Assembly: GCA_037200125.1 (NCBI GenBank)
Contig: JBBCGS010000001.1
Span: 620,001-684,000 of the forward strand
Source of the DNA: JADGHX01 sp037200125
Lineage (GTDB): Bacteria; Pseudomonadota; Gammaproteobacteria; Steroidobacterales; Steroidobacteraceae
Direction of reading: 5' to 3'
DNA length: 64,000 nt
In this document: piece by piece, positions 1-8,254 of the stretch
Layout of the letters: the number at the start of each line of letters is the position of its first letter
Numbering within the stretch: the first letter of the stretch is position 1
Program-made: the position numbers and the translations under genes
The notes under the pieces: generated by a model
What the model was told of the DNA's origin: nothing
Database searches by the model: none
Seen by the model: the letters and a program-made list of their open reading frames with translations, nothing else

Positions 1-1059
1 ATCCATCAGCTCGCCGTAGACATCGAGTTGAAGCTGCGCGTGCGCGGCGTTCCCGAAGCGGACAGGGCGCGAGCGTTCGTAGCCGGGCAGCCAGTCCGCC
101 TCCCATTCGAGCAGGCGCCGCTGACCGGTGATGCTATACATGATCTGCATGTCACTCGGCGATCCAGCGACCGATCGCAGCAGCCACGCGTGCCAGGCCC
201 GCGCTTCGGCGGTGTAGCCATTGTTGATGAGCGCGAGCAGCGTGAAGGTCGCGTCACGAATCCAGCAGTAGCGGTAGTCCCAGTTGCGAGCGCCGCCGAG
301 CCGTTCGGGCAGCGAGGTCGTTGGCGCGGCGACGATCCCGCCGGTGGGAACGAACGTAAGCGCTTTGAGCGTGATCAGCGAACGCTGCACGCGATCGCGA
401 TACGGGCCGTTGTTCGTGTTCTGTGACGACCACTCGGTCCAGAACTCTTCGGTGGCGGTGAGGGCGCGTTGCGCGTCGATGGGTGACGGCACCTCGCGAT
501 GAGACGCGTCGTAAGTGAGCACGAAGGGGACGGCGTCGCCCGCTTTGACGTCGAACTCCGCGACCGTGGTGAGATCTTTGCCGTGCGTTTCCACGGGTGT
601 GCGAAGCGTTGCCATGTCGGGGCCCGCCACGGCGAGCACCGCCCCATCTTCGAGACGCCTCACCCAAGGCACGTTCGAGCCGGAGCTGAACCGCAACACC
701 AGCTCCATTCTCATTCGTACGGTGCCAGCGTCGCCGCGAACGATGCGCACTACATCGGAGGCCTCGCCCCGGGGCGGCATGAAGTCGATCAGCGTCACCG
801 CGCCGGTAGCAGTCTGAAACGTTGTCTCCAGGATGAGCGTCTCGCCGCGATAGCGACGCTTCGTGTCCTGCACAGCCTCGCAAGGCGCGATCAGCCATCG
901 GCCGTGATCGCTCGTGCCGAGCAGCGCCGCAAAGCAGGCGTCGGAATCGAAACAGGGCCAGCACAGCCAGTCGATGGAACCGTTCCGGCCGACGAGTGCG
1001 GCCGTCAGGCAGTCACCGATCAGCGCGTAATCTTCGATGCGGGAGGGGAGGTCGGCCAT
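1..1059 (-). CDS. GH15 family glycoside hydrolase (glucoamylase/trehalase-like), C-terminus off the window
   Basis: The reading frame is open from an ATG at 1059 to the left edge, giving the first 353 residues of a protein normally near 600. It begins MADLPSRIEDYALIGDC and runs on through RNGSIDWLCWP, the typical start of bacterial GH15 proteins of the glucoamylase or trehalase type. Near the edge it reads RLLEWEADWLPGY and QLQLDVYGELMD, a conserved GH15 stretch. The family uses two acidic residues to hydrolyse alpha-glucosidic bonds in maltodextrin or trehalose; the general base lies in the missing part. No signal peptide is visible, so it is probably cytoplasmic. The substrate cannot be fixed from this fragment. 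Confidence 0.88.
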   Translation of the reverse strand, partial: MADLPSRIEDYALIGDCLTAALVGRNGSIDWLCWPCFDSDACFAALLGTSDHGRWLIAPCEAVQDTKRRYRGETLILETTFQTATGAVTLIDFMPPRGEASDVVRIVRGDAGTVRMRMELVLRFSSGSNVPWVRRLEDGAVLAVAGPDMATLRTPVETHGKDLTTVAEFDVKAGDAVPFVLTYDASHREVPSPIDAQRALTATEEFWTEWSSQNTNNGPYRDRVQRSLITLKALTFVPTGGIVAAPTTSLPERLGGARNWDYRYCWIRDATFTLLALINNGYTAEARAWHAWLLRSVAGSPSDMQIMYSITGQRRLLEWEADWLPGYERSRPVRFGNAAHAQLQLDVYGELMD

Positions 1060-1157
1060 GAAGCTCGTTGTATCGGTGAATCCACCGGATACAACGCGCG
1101 ATCAAGCCGACGGGTTCGATCTTGCCGCGTCGATTTCGGGGATGCCGCGCGTAACGC

Positions 1158-2384
1158 CTACGCGCCGCGCGCGAAGTGCTCGTTGGAGAACACGCCCGTA
1201 ACCATCAACTTGTACTGCGTGTCATCCATAACGACAACCGAGTTCCGGCCGCGCAGCTTGGCTTCATAGAGCGCTTCGTCGGCGAGCTGCGTGGCGCCGC
1301 GTGGCAGGCGTGTCGCAGCCGGTTCGATGGCCGCGACGCCGACGCTGATGGAAACCGTTGCACAGGTGCGCGACGCGCGATGCTCGATGGCAAGCTCGGT
1401 GACCGCCCGGCGCATCTGCTCCCCGAGCTGCGCAGCCTGTCGGGCATCCACGTCATAGACCAGTGCGGCGAACTCTTCGCCGCCGTAGCGGGTGAGCACA
1501 TCCAGTGGCCGGTTCACGTGCGCCTTGAGCGCCTGCGCGACTCGACGCAGGGCCTGATCGCCCGCCTGATGTCCGTAGCGATCGTTGAACGCCTTGAAAT
1601 GATCGACGTCGACCAGCAGGACAGCGAGCGGTCGGCGGTCTTCGATGGCCTGCTGCCAGAGGCGGCCGAGCTGCTCGTCGAACACGCGCCGATTCTTTGC
1701 GCCCGTCAGCGGATCGAGCTCGACCAGCTCGGTGATCAGGCGGCTTTCCAGAAAGCTCGTGCGACACCACCGCTCGAAATGCCGAGCGCAAACCGCGCAC
1801 CCGATAATGCACAGGGCGAGGAACGCCGTGGTGCGTGCGACGAACGGCAGCGCCAGGCCCGCCACGACGGCCGTGATCGAGAACGACGCCAGCATGAGCG
1901 CCGTCGACAGCAGCGCGACGCGAAAGCGCAGTCCGAGAAAGAAAAACGGCCCAAGCACCATGAGCGGCAGGAACAGCAGCAGCTCGAAGCGGCCGGCGGC
2001 GACACCCGCCGCGATGGGAATCGCGACGATGGCATTCCTCGCCGGGACGATAACCTGCGCGAGCGGCTCATATGCGCGCTCGAACATCGGGCTCCAGGCG
2101 ATCACGGCCAAGGCGACCGTCGCGAACAGCACGATCAAGAGGGTGATCGCTACCGGTTCATGCCAGGAGCCGCTCACAACCCGCTCGACAGCCAGCTGGC
2201 CGGAAAGCACCACCGCCAGCGTGCACGCGGCACGGACGAGCGTGCGGCCGTCCCAGAGCCTCGCATGGGCGTATTCCTCTTCCATGGCCCGGCCGAAGCG
2301 CAGCCCCTCGCGGCCGCGCCGGAGCGCCGCTGCATAGAGCGACTCGGGAAACGCGCTGAAATCCGGAGAACGAAGGGACGCCAT
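1158..2384 (-). CDS. membrane-anchored diguanylate cyclase (GGDEF domain)
   Basis: The protein has about 408 residues. The N-terminal half holds about six hydrophobic segments in a MASE-like membrane sensor region; the C-terminal half is a complete GGDEF domain. The active site reads RYGGEEF, and an RxxD inhibitory site (RPLD) lies five residues before it, so both catalysis and product inhibition by c-di-GMP look intact. It should make c-di-GMP from two GTP at the inner membrane. An upstream ATG at 2426 would add 14 residues without a better ribosome site, so the start at 2384 (MASLRS) is preferred with moderate certainty. No EAL domain is present. The ligand sensed by the membrane part is unknown. 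Confidence 0.9.
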   Translation of the reverse strand: MASLRSPDFSAFPESLYAAALRRGREGLRFGRAMEEEYAHARLWDGRTLVRAACTLAVVLSGQLAVERVVSGSWHEPVAITLLIVLFATVALAVIAWSPMFERAYEPLAQVIVPARNAIVAIPIAAGVAAGRFELLLFLPLMVLGPFFFLGLRFRVALLSTALMLASFSITAVVAGLALPFVARTTAFLALCIIGCAVCARHFERWCRTSFLESRLITELVELDPLTGAKNRRVFDEQLGRLWQQAIEDRRPLAVLLVDVDHFKAFNDRYGHQAGDQALRRVAQALKAHVNRPLDVLTRYGGEEFAALVYDVDARQAAQLGEQMRRAVTELAIEHRASRTCATVSISVGVAAIEPAATRLPRGATQLADEALYEAKLRGRNSVVVMDDTQYKLMVTGVFSNEHFARGA

Positions 2385-2550
2385 GTCGCATTCTAGGAGC
2401 GGCCGCCACCCCCAGATGTGATGCACTCGGGATTAGGGGGTACCCCCTACGGACCACGGGCCATCCGCCCCGCCGTTAGCGCCTGGGAGCCGCGCAGGAC
2501 GGCCGAAGATCCTTGGTGATACTCCCGTCGCTGGTTCGTATATTTCAGTG

Positions 2551-2853
2551 ATGACAACGGATGTAAGCGAAACAGCGGGCGCTCTGTGGGGGACTTCCAC
2601 CACGCCTATGGATTGGGAAGCCGTCTACGCGGACCAGTTACCGCGTCCTGAAGAGGAGGCGGTGATCCACTCCAACTTCGTGCGATTGACCGCTCTCGTC
2701 TCGGTGCTGCCGGAGCGTGAACGCGAGTTGCTGGCGCTCAAGTACGGCGCCGGCGCGACCAATCGCGCGATTGCCGATGTCACGGGGCTGAGTGAATCGA
2801 ACGTAGGCACCCTTCTTCATCGAACGGTGCAGAAACTGCGCACCGAATGGTGA
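2551..2853 (+). CDS. sigma-70-like protein with region 4 only (region 2 deleted)
   Basis: This 100-residue protein starts with an N-terminal motif typical of a group of ECF-like sigma factors (MDWEAVYADQLPRP) and then passes directly to the linker and region 4 helix-turn-helix (LPERERELLALKYGAG, then ITGLSES-like and TLLHRTVQKLR segments). The roughly 80-90 residues that normally lie between them, including region 2 that binds core polymerase and the -10 element, are absent with no frame break. It could bind a -35-like site or an anti-sigma partner but should not work as a normal sigma factor. A GTG at 2548 is an alternative start. It heads an operon with the next three genes, with TGA closely followed by the next start. 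Confidence 0.8.
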   Translation: MTTDVSETAGALWGTSTTPMDWEAVYADQLPRPEEEAVIHSNFVRLTALVSVLPERERELLALKYGAGATNRAIADVTGLSESNVGTLLHRTVQKLRTEW

Positions 2854-2867
2854 GCGAGGAGAGCGCG

Positions 2868-3857
2868 ATGGACGATCAATTCATGCTCGGCGCGTGGCGT
2901 CGCCCGCGACCGGATTTCGCACGACAGGTGCGTGAGCGCCTCGACCAGCAGGATCTCGAAATGGCGGTGATTCATCGACCGCGTCCGGTGCTGCGTGCGG
3001 CGGCTTATGCCGCCGTGTTGTTGCTGGCGGTGAGCGCGTTCGCGTTGCCGTCGGTGCGCGCGGGAGCGGCGGCGTTTCTCGATCTTTTTCGCGTGGTTGA
3101 TTTCGCGCCGGTAGCGATCGACACCGGGCGCATGAAGGACATGGCGACCCGCGGCCAGGGGCTCGACCTGCCGCACCTGCTGGGCGACCAGGTGCAGGTG
3201 CTGAAGCAGTCCGGCCCGCCGCGGGAAGTGGCGGACGCCGCCACAGCCGGAACCGCTGCGGGGATTGCTGTGCGCATGCCTGCGTGGTTGCCGCCCGGAA
3301 TGGCGCCTGCGCGCTTCGATGTCATCGGCGAGAATGCCATGCGCGTCAATCTGAACGCGGGGAGTCTGAACAGCGTTCTCGATGCCCTTGGCATCGACGA
3401 TCTGCGCGTGCCGCAGGAAGCGGATGGCAAGTCGGTGACGATGAACGTTCCCCCCGTCGTCAGCGTCACATTCCGTGATCCGCAATCGAGAACCGCTCTC
3501 CTGCTGCAGGCCCGGCAGCCGCAGGCCTCCTTCCCGGCCGGCGCCGACCTCACGACGATTGCGGAAATCGGGTTGCGCGTGCTCGGCCTCGAACGCGGCG
3601 AGGCGCATCGTTTCGCGCAGAATGTCGATTGGCGCAGCACGCTTCTCGTGCCGGTGCCGGCGAACGTCGCGACGTTCAAGCAGGTGGACGTGCATGGCAA
3701 TGGCGGCTTGCTCATCGAGACGAAGCGGCAGCCGGGCATGCGTGGAGAGGAGCAGCCCCACGCGCAACTGATGTGGTCGTCCGGCGGCTCCGTGTTCGTG
3801 CTCTCGGGCAACGTGCCTCCGGAAGAGTTATTCGCGATGGCGCAGTCGGTGCAGTGA
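2868..3857 (+). CDS. single-pass membrane anti-sigma-like protein
   Basis: About 329 residues: a short cytoplasmic N-terminus, one hydrophobic segment near residues 43-65 (AAAYAAVLLLAVSAFALPS), then a long periplasmic domain. This is the layout of membrane anti-sigma factors encoded beside ECF sigma genes, and the position right after the sigma-like gene supports that reading; no clear zinc-binding anti-sigma motif is visible. The start at 2868 is chosen for the GAGGAG ribosome site six bases upstream; an ATG at 2847 overlapping the previous stop is possible. The periplasmic domain resembles DUF4367-type sensor domains only loosely. The function is inferred from position. Confidence 0.65.
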   Translation: MDDQFMLGAWRRPRPDFARQVRERLDQQDLEMAVIHRPRPVLRAAAYAAVLLLAVSAFALPSVRAGAAAFLDLFRVVDFAPVAIDTGRMKDMATRGQGLDLPHLLGDQVQVLKQSGPPREVADAATAGTAAGIAVRMPAWLPPGMAPARFDVIGENAMRVNLNAGSLNSVLDALGIDDLRVPQEADGKSVTMNVPPVVSVTFRDPQSRTALLLQARQPQASFPAGADLTTIAEIGLRVLGLERGEAHRFAQNVDWRSTLLVPVPANVATFKQVDVHGNGGLLIETKRQPGMRGEEQPHAQLMWSSGGSVFVLSGNVPPEELFAMAQSVQ

Positions 3858-4789
3858 GCCGTGCGCAACCGATGACGGGCGCGGTGATCCAGGCACGCGG
3901 GCTGCGCAAGCAATTCGGCTCGAATCTCGCCGTGGCGAATCTGTCGTTCAGCATCGGCCGCGGCGAGGTGTTCGGCTTCCTCGGGCCGAACGGCGCGGGC
4001 AAGACGACGTCGGTCAAGATGCTCCTCGGGCTCGTGGCGCCGACCAGCGGCAGCGCCACGGTGCTCGGCGCACCGCTGGGAGATTGGCGCATCCGCGCGC
4101 GCATCGGCTTCCTGCCCGAGCATTTCCGATTTCACGACGCGCTCACGGGGCGCGAGCTCCTGCGCATCCATGGACGCCTGTATGGGCTGCGCGGCGCGGA
4201 TCTCGAACGTCGCATCGACGTGATGCTGGAGAAGGTGAATCTGCGCGAGGCCGAGAATCGGCCGCTGCGGGAGTTCAGCAAAGGCATGACGCAACGGGCG
4301 GGGCTCGCGCAGGCGCTCATGGCCGATCCCGATCTCGTGTTCCTTGATGAGCCAACGTCGGGCCTGGATCCACTCGGCCGCGTGCTCGTGCGCACGCTCA
4401 TCGAAGAAGCGCGCGATCGTGGCGCCAGCGTATTCCTCAACTCCCATCTGCTTGGCGACGTCGAAGCGACGTGCGATCGGGTCGTGTTCGTGAAGCAGGG
4501 ACGCGCCATTCACGAGATGTCCTTGAAGGACGCGCCCAGCACGCTCGACGTCGAAGTTCGCGTCGATCGGACCGACGGCGCGACGCTCGAAGGTCTCGCC
4601 GCGTTCGGGCAAGACGTGCGGCTCAATGGATGCGTCATCCACCTGCGCGTGAAGTCCGACGATGTCGTCCCGGAGATCGCGCGCTGGCTGGTCGGGCACG
4701 GCATTGGCATTCATGCGCTGGGCAGCCGGCGCAAGTCCCTCGAGGAATGGTTCATCCAGGTGATGGGCGAAGACCAGAGGCCGGGCTAG
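3854..4789 (+). CDS. ABC transporter ATP-binding protein (ABC-2 export type)
   Basis: The ATPase domain has Walker A (GPNGAGKTTS), an ABC signature in variant form (FSKGMTQRAGLAQAL), Walker B (DLVFLDEPTSGLD) and the switch His (NSHLL). It matches the CcmA/NodI/BcrA-type ATPases that pair with ABC-2 permeases. After the ATPase core come about 80 residues typical of the C-terminal extension. The GTG at 3854 overlaps the upstream stop as GTGA, and an in-frame ATG at 3872 is the alternative start. The next gene begins four bases after its stop, so ATPase and permease are made together. The cargo is unknown; the sigma/anti-sigma partners suggest an envelope-stress or resistance exporter. Confidence 0.92.
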   Translation: MSRAQPMTGAVIQARGLRKQFGSNLAVANLSFSIGRGEVFGFLGPNGAGKTTSVKMLLGLVAPTSGSATVLGAPLGDWRIRARIGFLPEHFRFHDALTGRELLRIHGRLYGLRGADLERRIDVMLEKVNLREAENRPLREFSKGMTQRAGLAQALMADPDLVFLDEPTSGLDPLGRVLVRTLIEEARDRGASVFLNSHLLGDVEATCDRVVFVKQGRAIHEMSLKDAPSTLDVEVRVDRTDGATLEGLAAFGQDVRLNGCVIHLRVKSDDVVPEIARWLVGHGIGIHALGSRRKSLEEWFIQVMGEDQRPG

Positions 4790-4792
4790 AGA

Positions 4793-5623
4793 GTGAACGC
4801 TATTCTCACCATTGCCCGGCTCACCTGGATCGAAGCCAGGCGCCGCCGCATCGTGCTCGCGGCGCTGATCTGCGGTGTGCTGTTTCTCGCGGTGTTCGGG
4901 ACGGCGATCTACTTCATTCCGCCTCGTAATCTGGACGGGCCCAATCCGCTGATGGCGCGCGCGCAGCTGCAGGTGCTGATGCTTGCCGGGTTCTATGTCG
5001 TGAATTTCCTCGTCGTGGCGTTCGCGGTGATGCTGCCGGTCGATGCGGTGTCGGGCGAAATCGCGTCGGGCGTCATGCAGACGCTCGCATCGAAACCCGT
5101 GCGACGAGTCGACATTCTGCTGGGCAAGTGGCTCGTCTTCTGGTTGATGCTCGCGGGATATCTCCTGTTCATGGTGGGTGGCCTCGTGGGCCTGATGTGG
5201 TTCCTGAAAGGCTTCCTGATGCGGAACCCGTTTCCGGCCGTGGGGCTGATGCAGCTCGAGGCGAGCGTGCTCCTTTCGATCACCATCGCCGGCGGCGTGC
5301 GTTTTTCGACGGTAACGAACGGCATCGTCGCGTTCGGCTTCTACGCGCTGGCCTTCATCGGCGGCTGGATCGAGCAGATCGGCGTGATGGTGGGAAACGC
5401 GGCGTCGCGCTACATCGGTACCGCAATCAGCCTCGTCAGTCCGGGTGATGCGCTCTCCCGCCTCGCAATGCATGGGCTGACGCCGTCGGTGCTGTCGCAG
5501 GTGCAGGCGAACCCGTTTACCTCCCTCTCTGTGCCGAGCATGGCGATGGTGTGGTGGTCGGTGGCGTACATCGTTGCCGTCCTGGCGCTCGCGACTCGCG
5601 GGTTTCAGCGTCGCGCTCTTTGA
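4793..5623 (+). CDS. ABC-2 type permease subunit
   Basis: This 276-residue integral membrane protein has about six hydrophobic segments and the cytoplasmic loop VDAVSGEIASGVMQTL, typical of NosY-like ABC-2 permeases, where the loop contacts the ATPase. It starts with GTG at 4793, three bases after the ATPase stop, and is the last gene of the operon that begins at 2551. Together with the ATPase it should form a homodimeric exporter in the inner membrane. The substrate cannot be told from sequence. Confidence 0.88.
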   Translation: MNAILTIARLTWIEARRRRIVLAALICGVLFLAVFGTAIYFIPPRNLDGPNPLMARAQLQVLMLAGFYVVNFLVVAFAVMLPVDAVSGEIASGVMQTLASKPVRRVDILLGKWLVFWLMLAGYLLFMVGGLVGLMWFLKGFLMRNPFPAVGLMQLEASVLLSITIAGGVRFSTVTNGIVAFGFYALAFIGGWIEQIGVMVGNAASRYIGTAISLVSPGDALSRLAMHGLTPSVLSQVQANPFTSLSVPSMAMVWWSVAYIVAVLALATRGFQRRAL

Positions 5624-5721
5624 GAGGGTGAAGCGCACCCCGGATAGGGCAGCGTCGCCCGCGCCTGCACCACCGTAGCGCCGATTTGACGCCGGAAGGG
5701 CCTGCCGCCGCCATTCCGGCA

Positions 5722-5737
5722 TGGTACGGAACTTGAA
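5722..5737 (+). promoter_or_regulatory. sigma-54-like promoter candidate before the ureide operon
   Basis: TGGTACGGAACTTGAA matches the sigma-54 pattern TGGCACG-N4-TTGCW at most positions and keeps the required 12-base spacing between the GG and G-A elements. It departs at TGGtACG and at the -12 element, where GC is GA; the second change is serious because GC at -12 is nearly always kept. It lies 35 bases before the preferred ATG at 5772, a workable leader length. Treat as a candidate only. Confidence 0.3.
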
Positions 5738-5771
5738 TCGTTCTCCTGCGGAAAATCCGCTGGGGGAGACG

Positions 5772-6458
5772 ATGGCGGTCGTAGCGGCGCAGCCCTATCC
5801 ATTTTCGATGACTCGCGCGCGCACCGCGCTGGTCATCATCGACATGCAGCGCGACTTCCTGGAAGCCGGCGGCTTCGGCGCGATGTTGGGCAATGACGTG
5901 AGCCTCCTGCGTCGCGCGCTTACGCCGTGTGTCGCGCTCTTGCGTGCCGCGCGCGACGCCGAACTGTTGATCGTCCACACCCGAGAAGGCCATCGTCCGG
6001 ACCTGAGCGACCTGCCGCCGAGCAAGAAGGCGCGCGGCCGTCTCGAAATCGGTATCGGCGATCGCGGGCCGATGGGCCGCATCCTCGTGCGCGGCGAGCC
6101 GGGGCACGACATCGTGCCGGAGCTGTATCCCACCGCGGGCGAGCCCGTCGTGGACAAGCCGGGCAAGGGCGCGTTCTACGCCACCGACCTGGACGCCATC
6201 CTCCGCGGCCGCGGGATCACGCAGTTGCTCGTCTGCGGCGTCACTACCGAAGTTTGCGTCAGCACCACGGTTCGCGAGGCCAACGATCGCGGCTACGAAT
6301 GCCTCGTCGTCGAGGATTGCTGCGCTTCGTATTTCCCTGACTTCCATCGCTCTGCGCTCGCCACGGTCGTCGCGCAGGGTGGCATCTTCGGCTGGGTCAC
6401 CAGCAGCGGCCGCGTGATTGAAGCACTTCAGACACAAGAAAAGAATCCAACGGGGTAA
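5772..6458 (+). CDS. isochorismatase-family cysteine hydrolase (biuret amidohydrolase-like)
   Basis: The 228-residue protein has the three catalytic positions of the family: Asp in VIIDMQRDF, Lys in KPGKGAFY, and the nucleophile Cys in GVTTEVCVSTT. The family includes biuret hydrolase (BiuH), N-carbamoylsarcosine amidase and ureidoacrylate hydrolase, all of which cleave amides of urea-type compounds. Placement next to AtzG/AtzE/AtzH-like genes favours a biuret- or ureide-type substrate. ATG 5772 follows GGGGGAG closely; an ATG at 5721 is possible but lacks a ribosome site and sits on the sigma-54-like element. It is the first gene of a five-gene operon, with the permease start seven bases downstream. 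Nicotinamidase or isochorismatase activity is less likely. Confidence 0.8.
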   Translation: MAVVAAQPYPFSMTRARTALVIIDMQRDFLEAGGFGAMLGNDVSLLRRALTPCVALLRAARDAELLIVHTREGHRPDLSDLPPSKKARGRLEIGIGDRGPMGRILVRGEPGHDIVPELYPTAGEPVVDKPGKGAFYATDLDAILRGRGITQLLVCGVTTEVCVSTTVREANDRGYECLVVEDCCASYFPDFHRSALATVVAQGGIFGWVTSSGRVIEALQTQEKNPTG

Positions 6459-6464
6459 CACGAC

Positions 6465-8081
6465 ATGAGCACCACCACCGCGGGCTTTCGACCCAAACTC
6501 TGGGTTGCGGGCGACCTGAATGCCTTCTTCGGCTTCGGCACCAACATTCTCGTCAACCTGCTGGTCGTGACGGGCCTGCTTCGCTACGTGCTGAAGCTGC
6601 CGGATGATCTGGTGTTCGGCAGGATCCTGCCCGCCACCGGCGCGATGCTTTGCCTCAGCACGTTGTATTACGCGTGGCTCGGCTATCGGCTCGCGAAGAA
6701 GACCGGCCGCGACGATGTCTGTGCGCTTCCGTCTGGCATCAGCGTGCCACACATGTTCGTCGTGACGTTCGTCGTGATGCTGCCAATCCTCGCGAAGACG
6801 GGGAATCCAGTGGAAGCCTGGCAGGCCGGCCTGACGTGGGTGTTCGTGCAGAGCTTCGTGCTGATGGTGGGCGGATTCGCCGCGCCGTTTGTCCGCAGGA
6901 TCACGCCGCGCGCCGCGTTGCTGGGTTCGCTCGCCGGCATCTCGATCACGTTCATCTCGCTCTCGCCGGCGATGCAGACGTTCTCGACGCCGATCATCGG
7001 GCTCACGTGCTTCGCCATCATCCTGGCGAGCTGGTTCGGTGGCGTGCGCTACTTCAAGGGGCTTCCGGCGGGTCTCATCGCGCTCGTCGTCGGAATGCTC
7101 ATCGCCTGGGGCTCGAACATCTTCGGCCTCGGCTATGGCGGGTTGAGCTTCGCCGCGCTCGTCAATTCGTTCTCCAGTTTCGGGTTCTCGCTGCCGGTGC
7201 CGGAAGTCGGCCACGTGTTCGGTGGCTTCAAGTACATCGGCATCATCCTGGTCACGGCGATTCCGTTCGGTATCTACGATCTCGTGGAAGCGATGGACAA
7301 CGTCGAGAGCGCCTCCGCCGCGGGTGATTCATTCCCGACCACTCGCGTGCTCACCGCGGATGGTGTGATCAGCCTCATCGGCTGCCTGCTCGGCAATCCG
7401 TTCATCAATGCGATCTACATCGGTCACCCGGGCTGGAAGGCGATGGGCGGCCGGCTGGGTTACTCGGCGGCGACCGGCGTCACGATGTTCCTGTTGTGCA
7501 CGCTGGGCATTCTCGCGACCGTCACGGCGCTGGTGCCGGTGATCTCGATCCTGCCCATCCTTCTCTACATCGGCATGCTCATCGGCTCACAGGCGTTCCA
7601 GGAGTCCCCGCATCGCCATGCGCCGGCGATCGTGTTGGCGCTGATTCCGCAGATTGCGGCATGGGGCAAGAACCAGATCGATAACGCGCTCGGCGCCGCG
7701 GGCACCGACGCCGCGAAGGTCGGCCTCGAGGCGCTCGCCAACAACAACGTGCTCTACCACGGCATGAGTGTGCTCGGCGGCGGCGCGACGCTCGTCGGCA
7801 TCATTCTGGGTTCGATCACGGTTTTCATCATCGACCGGCAATTCGTCAAGGCGGCGGTGTTCGCGCTCGTGGGCGCGATTCTCACGTTCTTCGGCCTGAT
7901 GCACAGTGAGGCGATCGGCGTCGGCATGTCGCCCACCGTGGCCGTCAGCTACCTGCTCGTCGGCGCCACGCTGTACACGATGGCCCTGAAGGCGAAGGTT
8001 GAATCGGCGCCGCCGAGCGAGCAGCACGCGCTCGCCGTCGACGGCGTTCTCACCCCGAAACCCAGTGGAGTAGCGCAATGA
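6465..8081 (+). CDS. NCS2-like purine/ureide permease
   Basis: The 538-residue protein has about 12-13 hydrophobic segments and the general pattern of xanthine/uracil permease (NCS2/SulP fold) proteins, including GISVPH near residue 89 and the GIYDLVEAMDNVESA segment, typical of the subgroup found with amidohydrolase operons. It should import the substrate of the neighbouring hydrolases across the inner membrane, probably by proton symport. Its stop overlaps the start of the AtzG-like gene as ATGA, so the two are translationally coupled. Sequence alone does not distinguish uracil, xanthine, cyanurate, biuret or other ureide transport; the operon points to a ureide. Confidence 0.82.
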   Translation: MSTTTAGFRPKLWVAGDLNAFFGFGTNILVNLLVVTGLLRYVLKLPDDLVFGRILPATGAMLCLSTLYYAWLGYRLAKKTGRDDVCALPSGISVPHMFVVTFVVMLPILAKTGNPVEAWQAGLTWVFVQSFVLMVGGFAAPFVRRITPRAALLGSLAGISITFISLSPAMQTFSTPIIGLTCFAIILASWFGGVRYFKGLPAGLIALVVGMLIAWGSNIFGLGYGGLSFAALVNSFSSFGFSLPVPEVGHVFGGFKYIGIILVTAIPFGIYDLVEAMDNVESASAAGDSFPTTRVLTADGVISLIGCLLGNPFINAIYIGHPGWKAMGGRLGYSAATGVTMFLLCTLGILATVTALVPVISILPILLYIGMLIGSQAFQESPHRHAPAIVLALIPQIAAWGKNQIDNALGAAGTDAAKVGLEALANNNVLYHGMSVLGGGATLVGIILGSITVFIIDRQFVKAAVFALVGAILTFFGLMHSEAIGVGMSPTVAVSYLLVGATLYTMALKAKVESAPPSEQHALAVDGVLTPKPSGVAQ

Positions 8082-8254
8082 CTGAACAGGATCAGTGTGT
8101 CGCCGAGCTCGTCAAACTCTTCGGCTTCGATATTCCGAAGGAATTTCGGGAGGGCGTAGCGGCCCAGCTCGCTTCGCTCCTGGCGCAGGCCGAGCTGGTG
8201 ACGAGCTTTCCGCTGCGTGATGAGACCGAGCCGGCACCGGTGTTCACTCCGTGA
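8078..8254 (+). CDS. AtzG-like small subunit (DUF4089 family)
   Basis: This 58-residue protein (MTEQDQCVAELVKLF at its start, then the conserved PL-R-like end SFPLRDETEPAPVF) fits the DUF4089 family, whose members AtzG and HpxX are GatC-like small subunits that stabilise an AtzE-type amidase. AtzG was shown in Pseudomonas sp. ADP to form a complex with AtzE. It overlaps the permease stop by ATGA upstream and the amidase start by GTGA downstream, so the three genes are strictly coupled, as expected for subunits made in fixed ratio. Confidence 0.85.
   Translation: MTEQDQCVAELVKLFGFDIPKEFREGVAAQLASLLAQAELVTSFPLRDETEPAPVFTP

Noticed and set aside
3005..5722. A 905-codon open frame on the minus strand across the anti-sigma/ABC operon
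   Set aside because: It is the mirror of clearly coding plus-strand genes in GC-rich DNA, is rich in Arg and His, and shows no family pattern.
5721..5771. Upstream ATG start for the isochorismatase-family gene
   Set aside because: No ribosome site, no conserved sequence, and it overlaps the sigma-54-like element; ATG 5772 is preferred.
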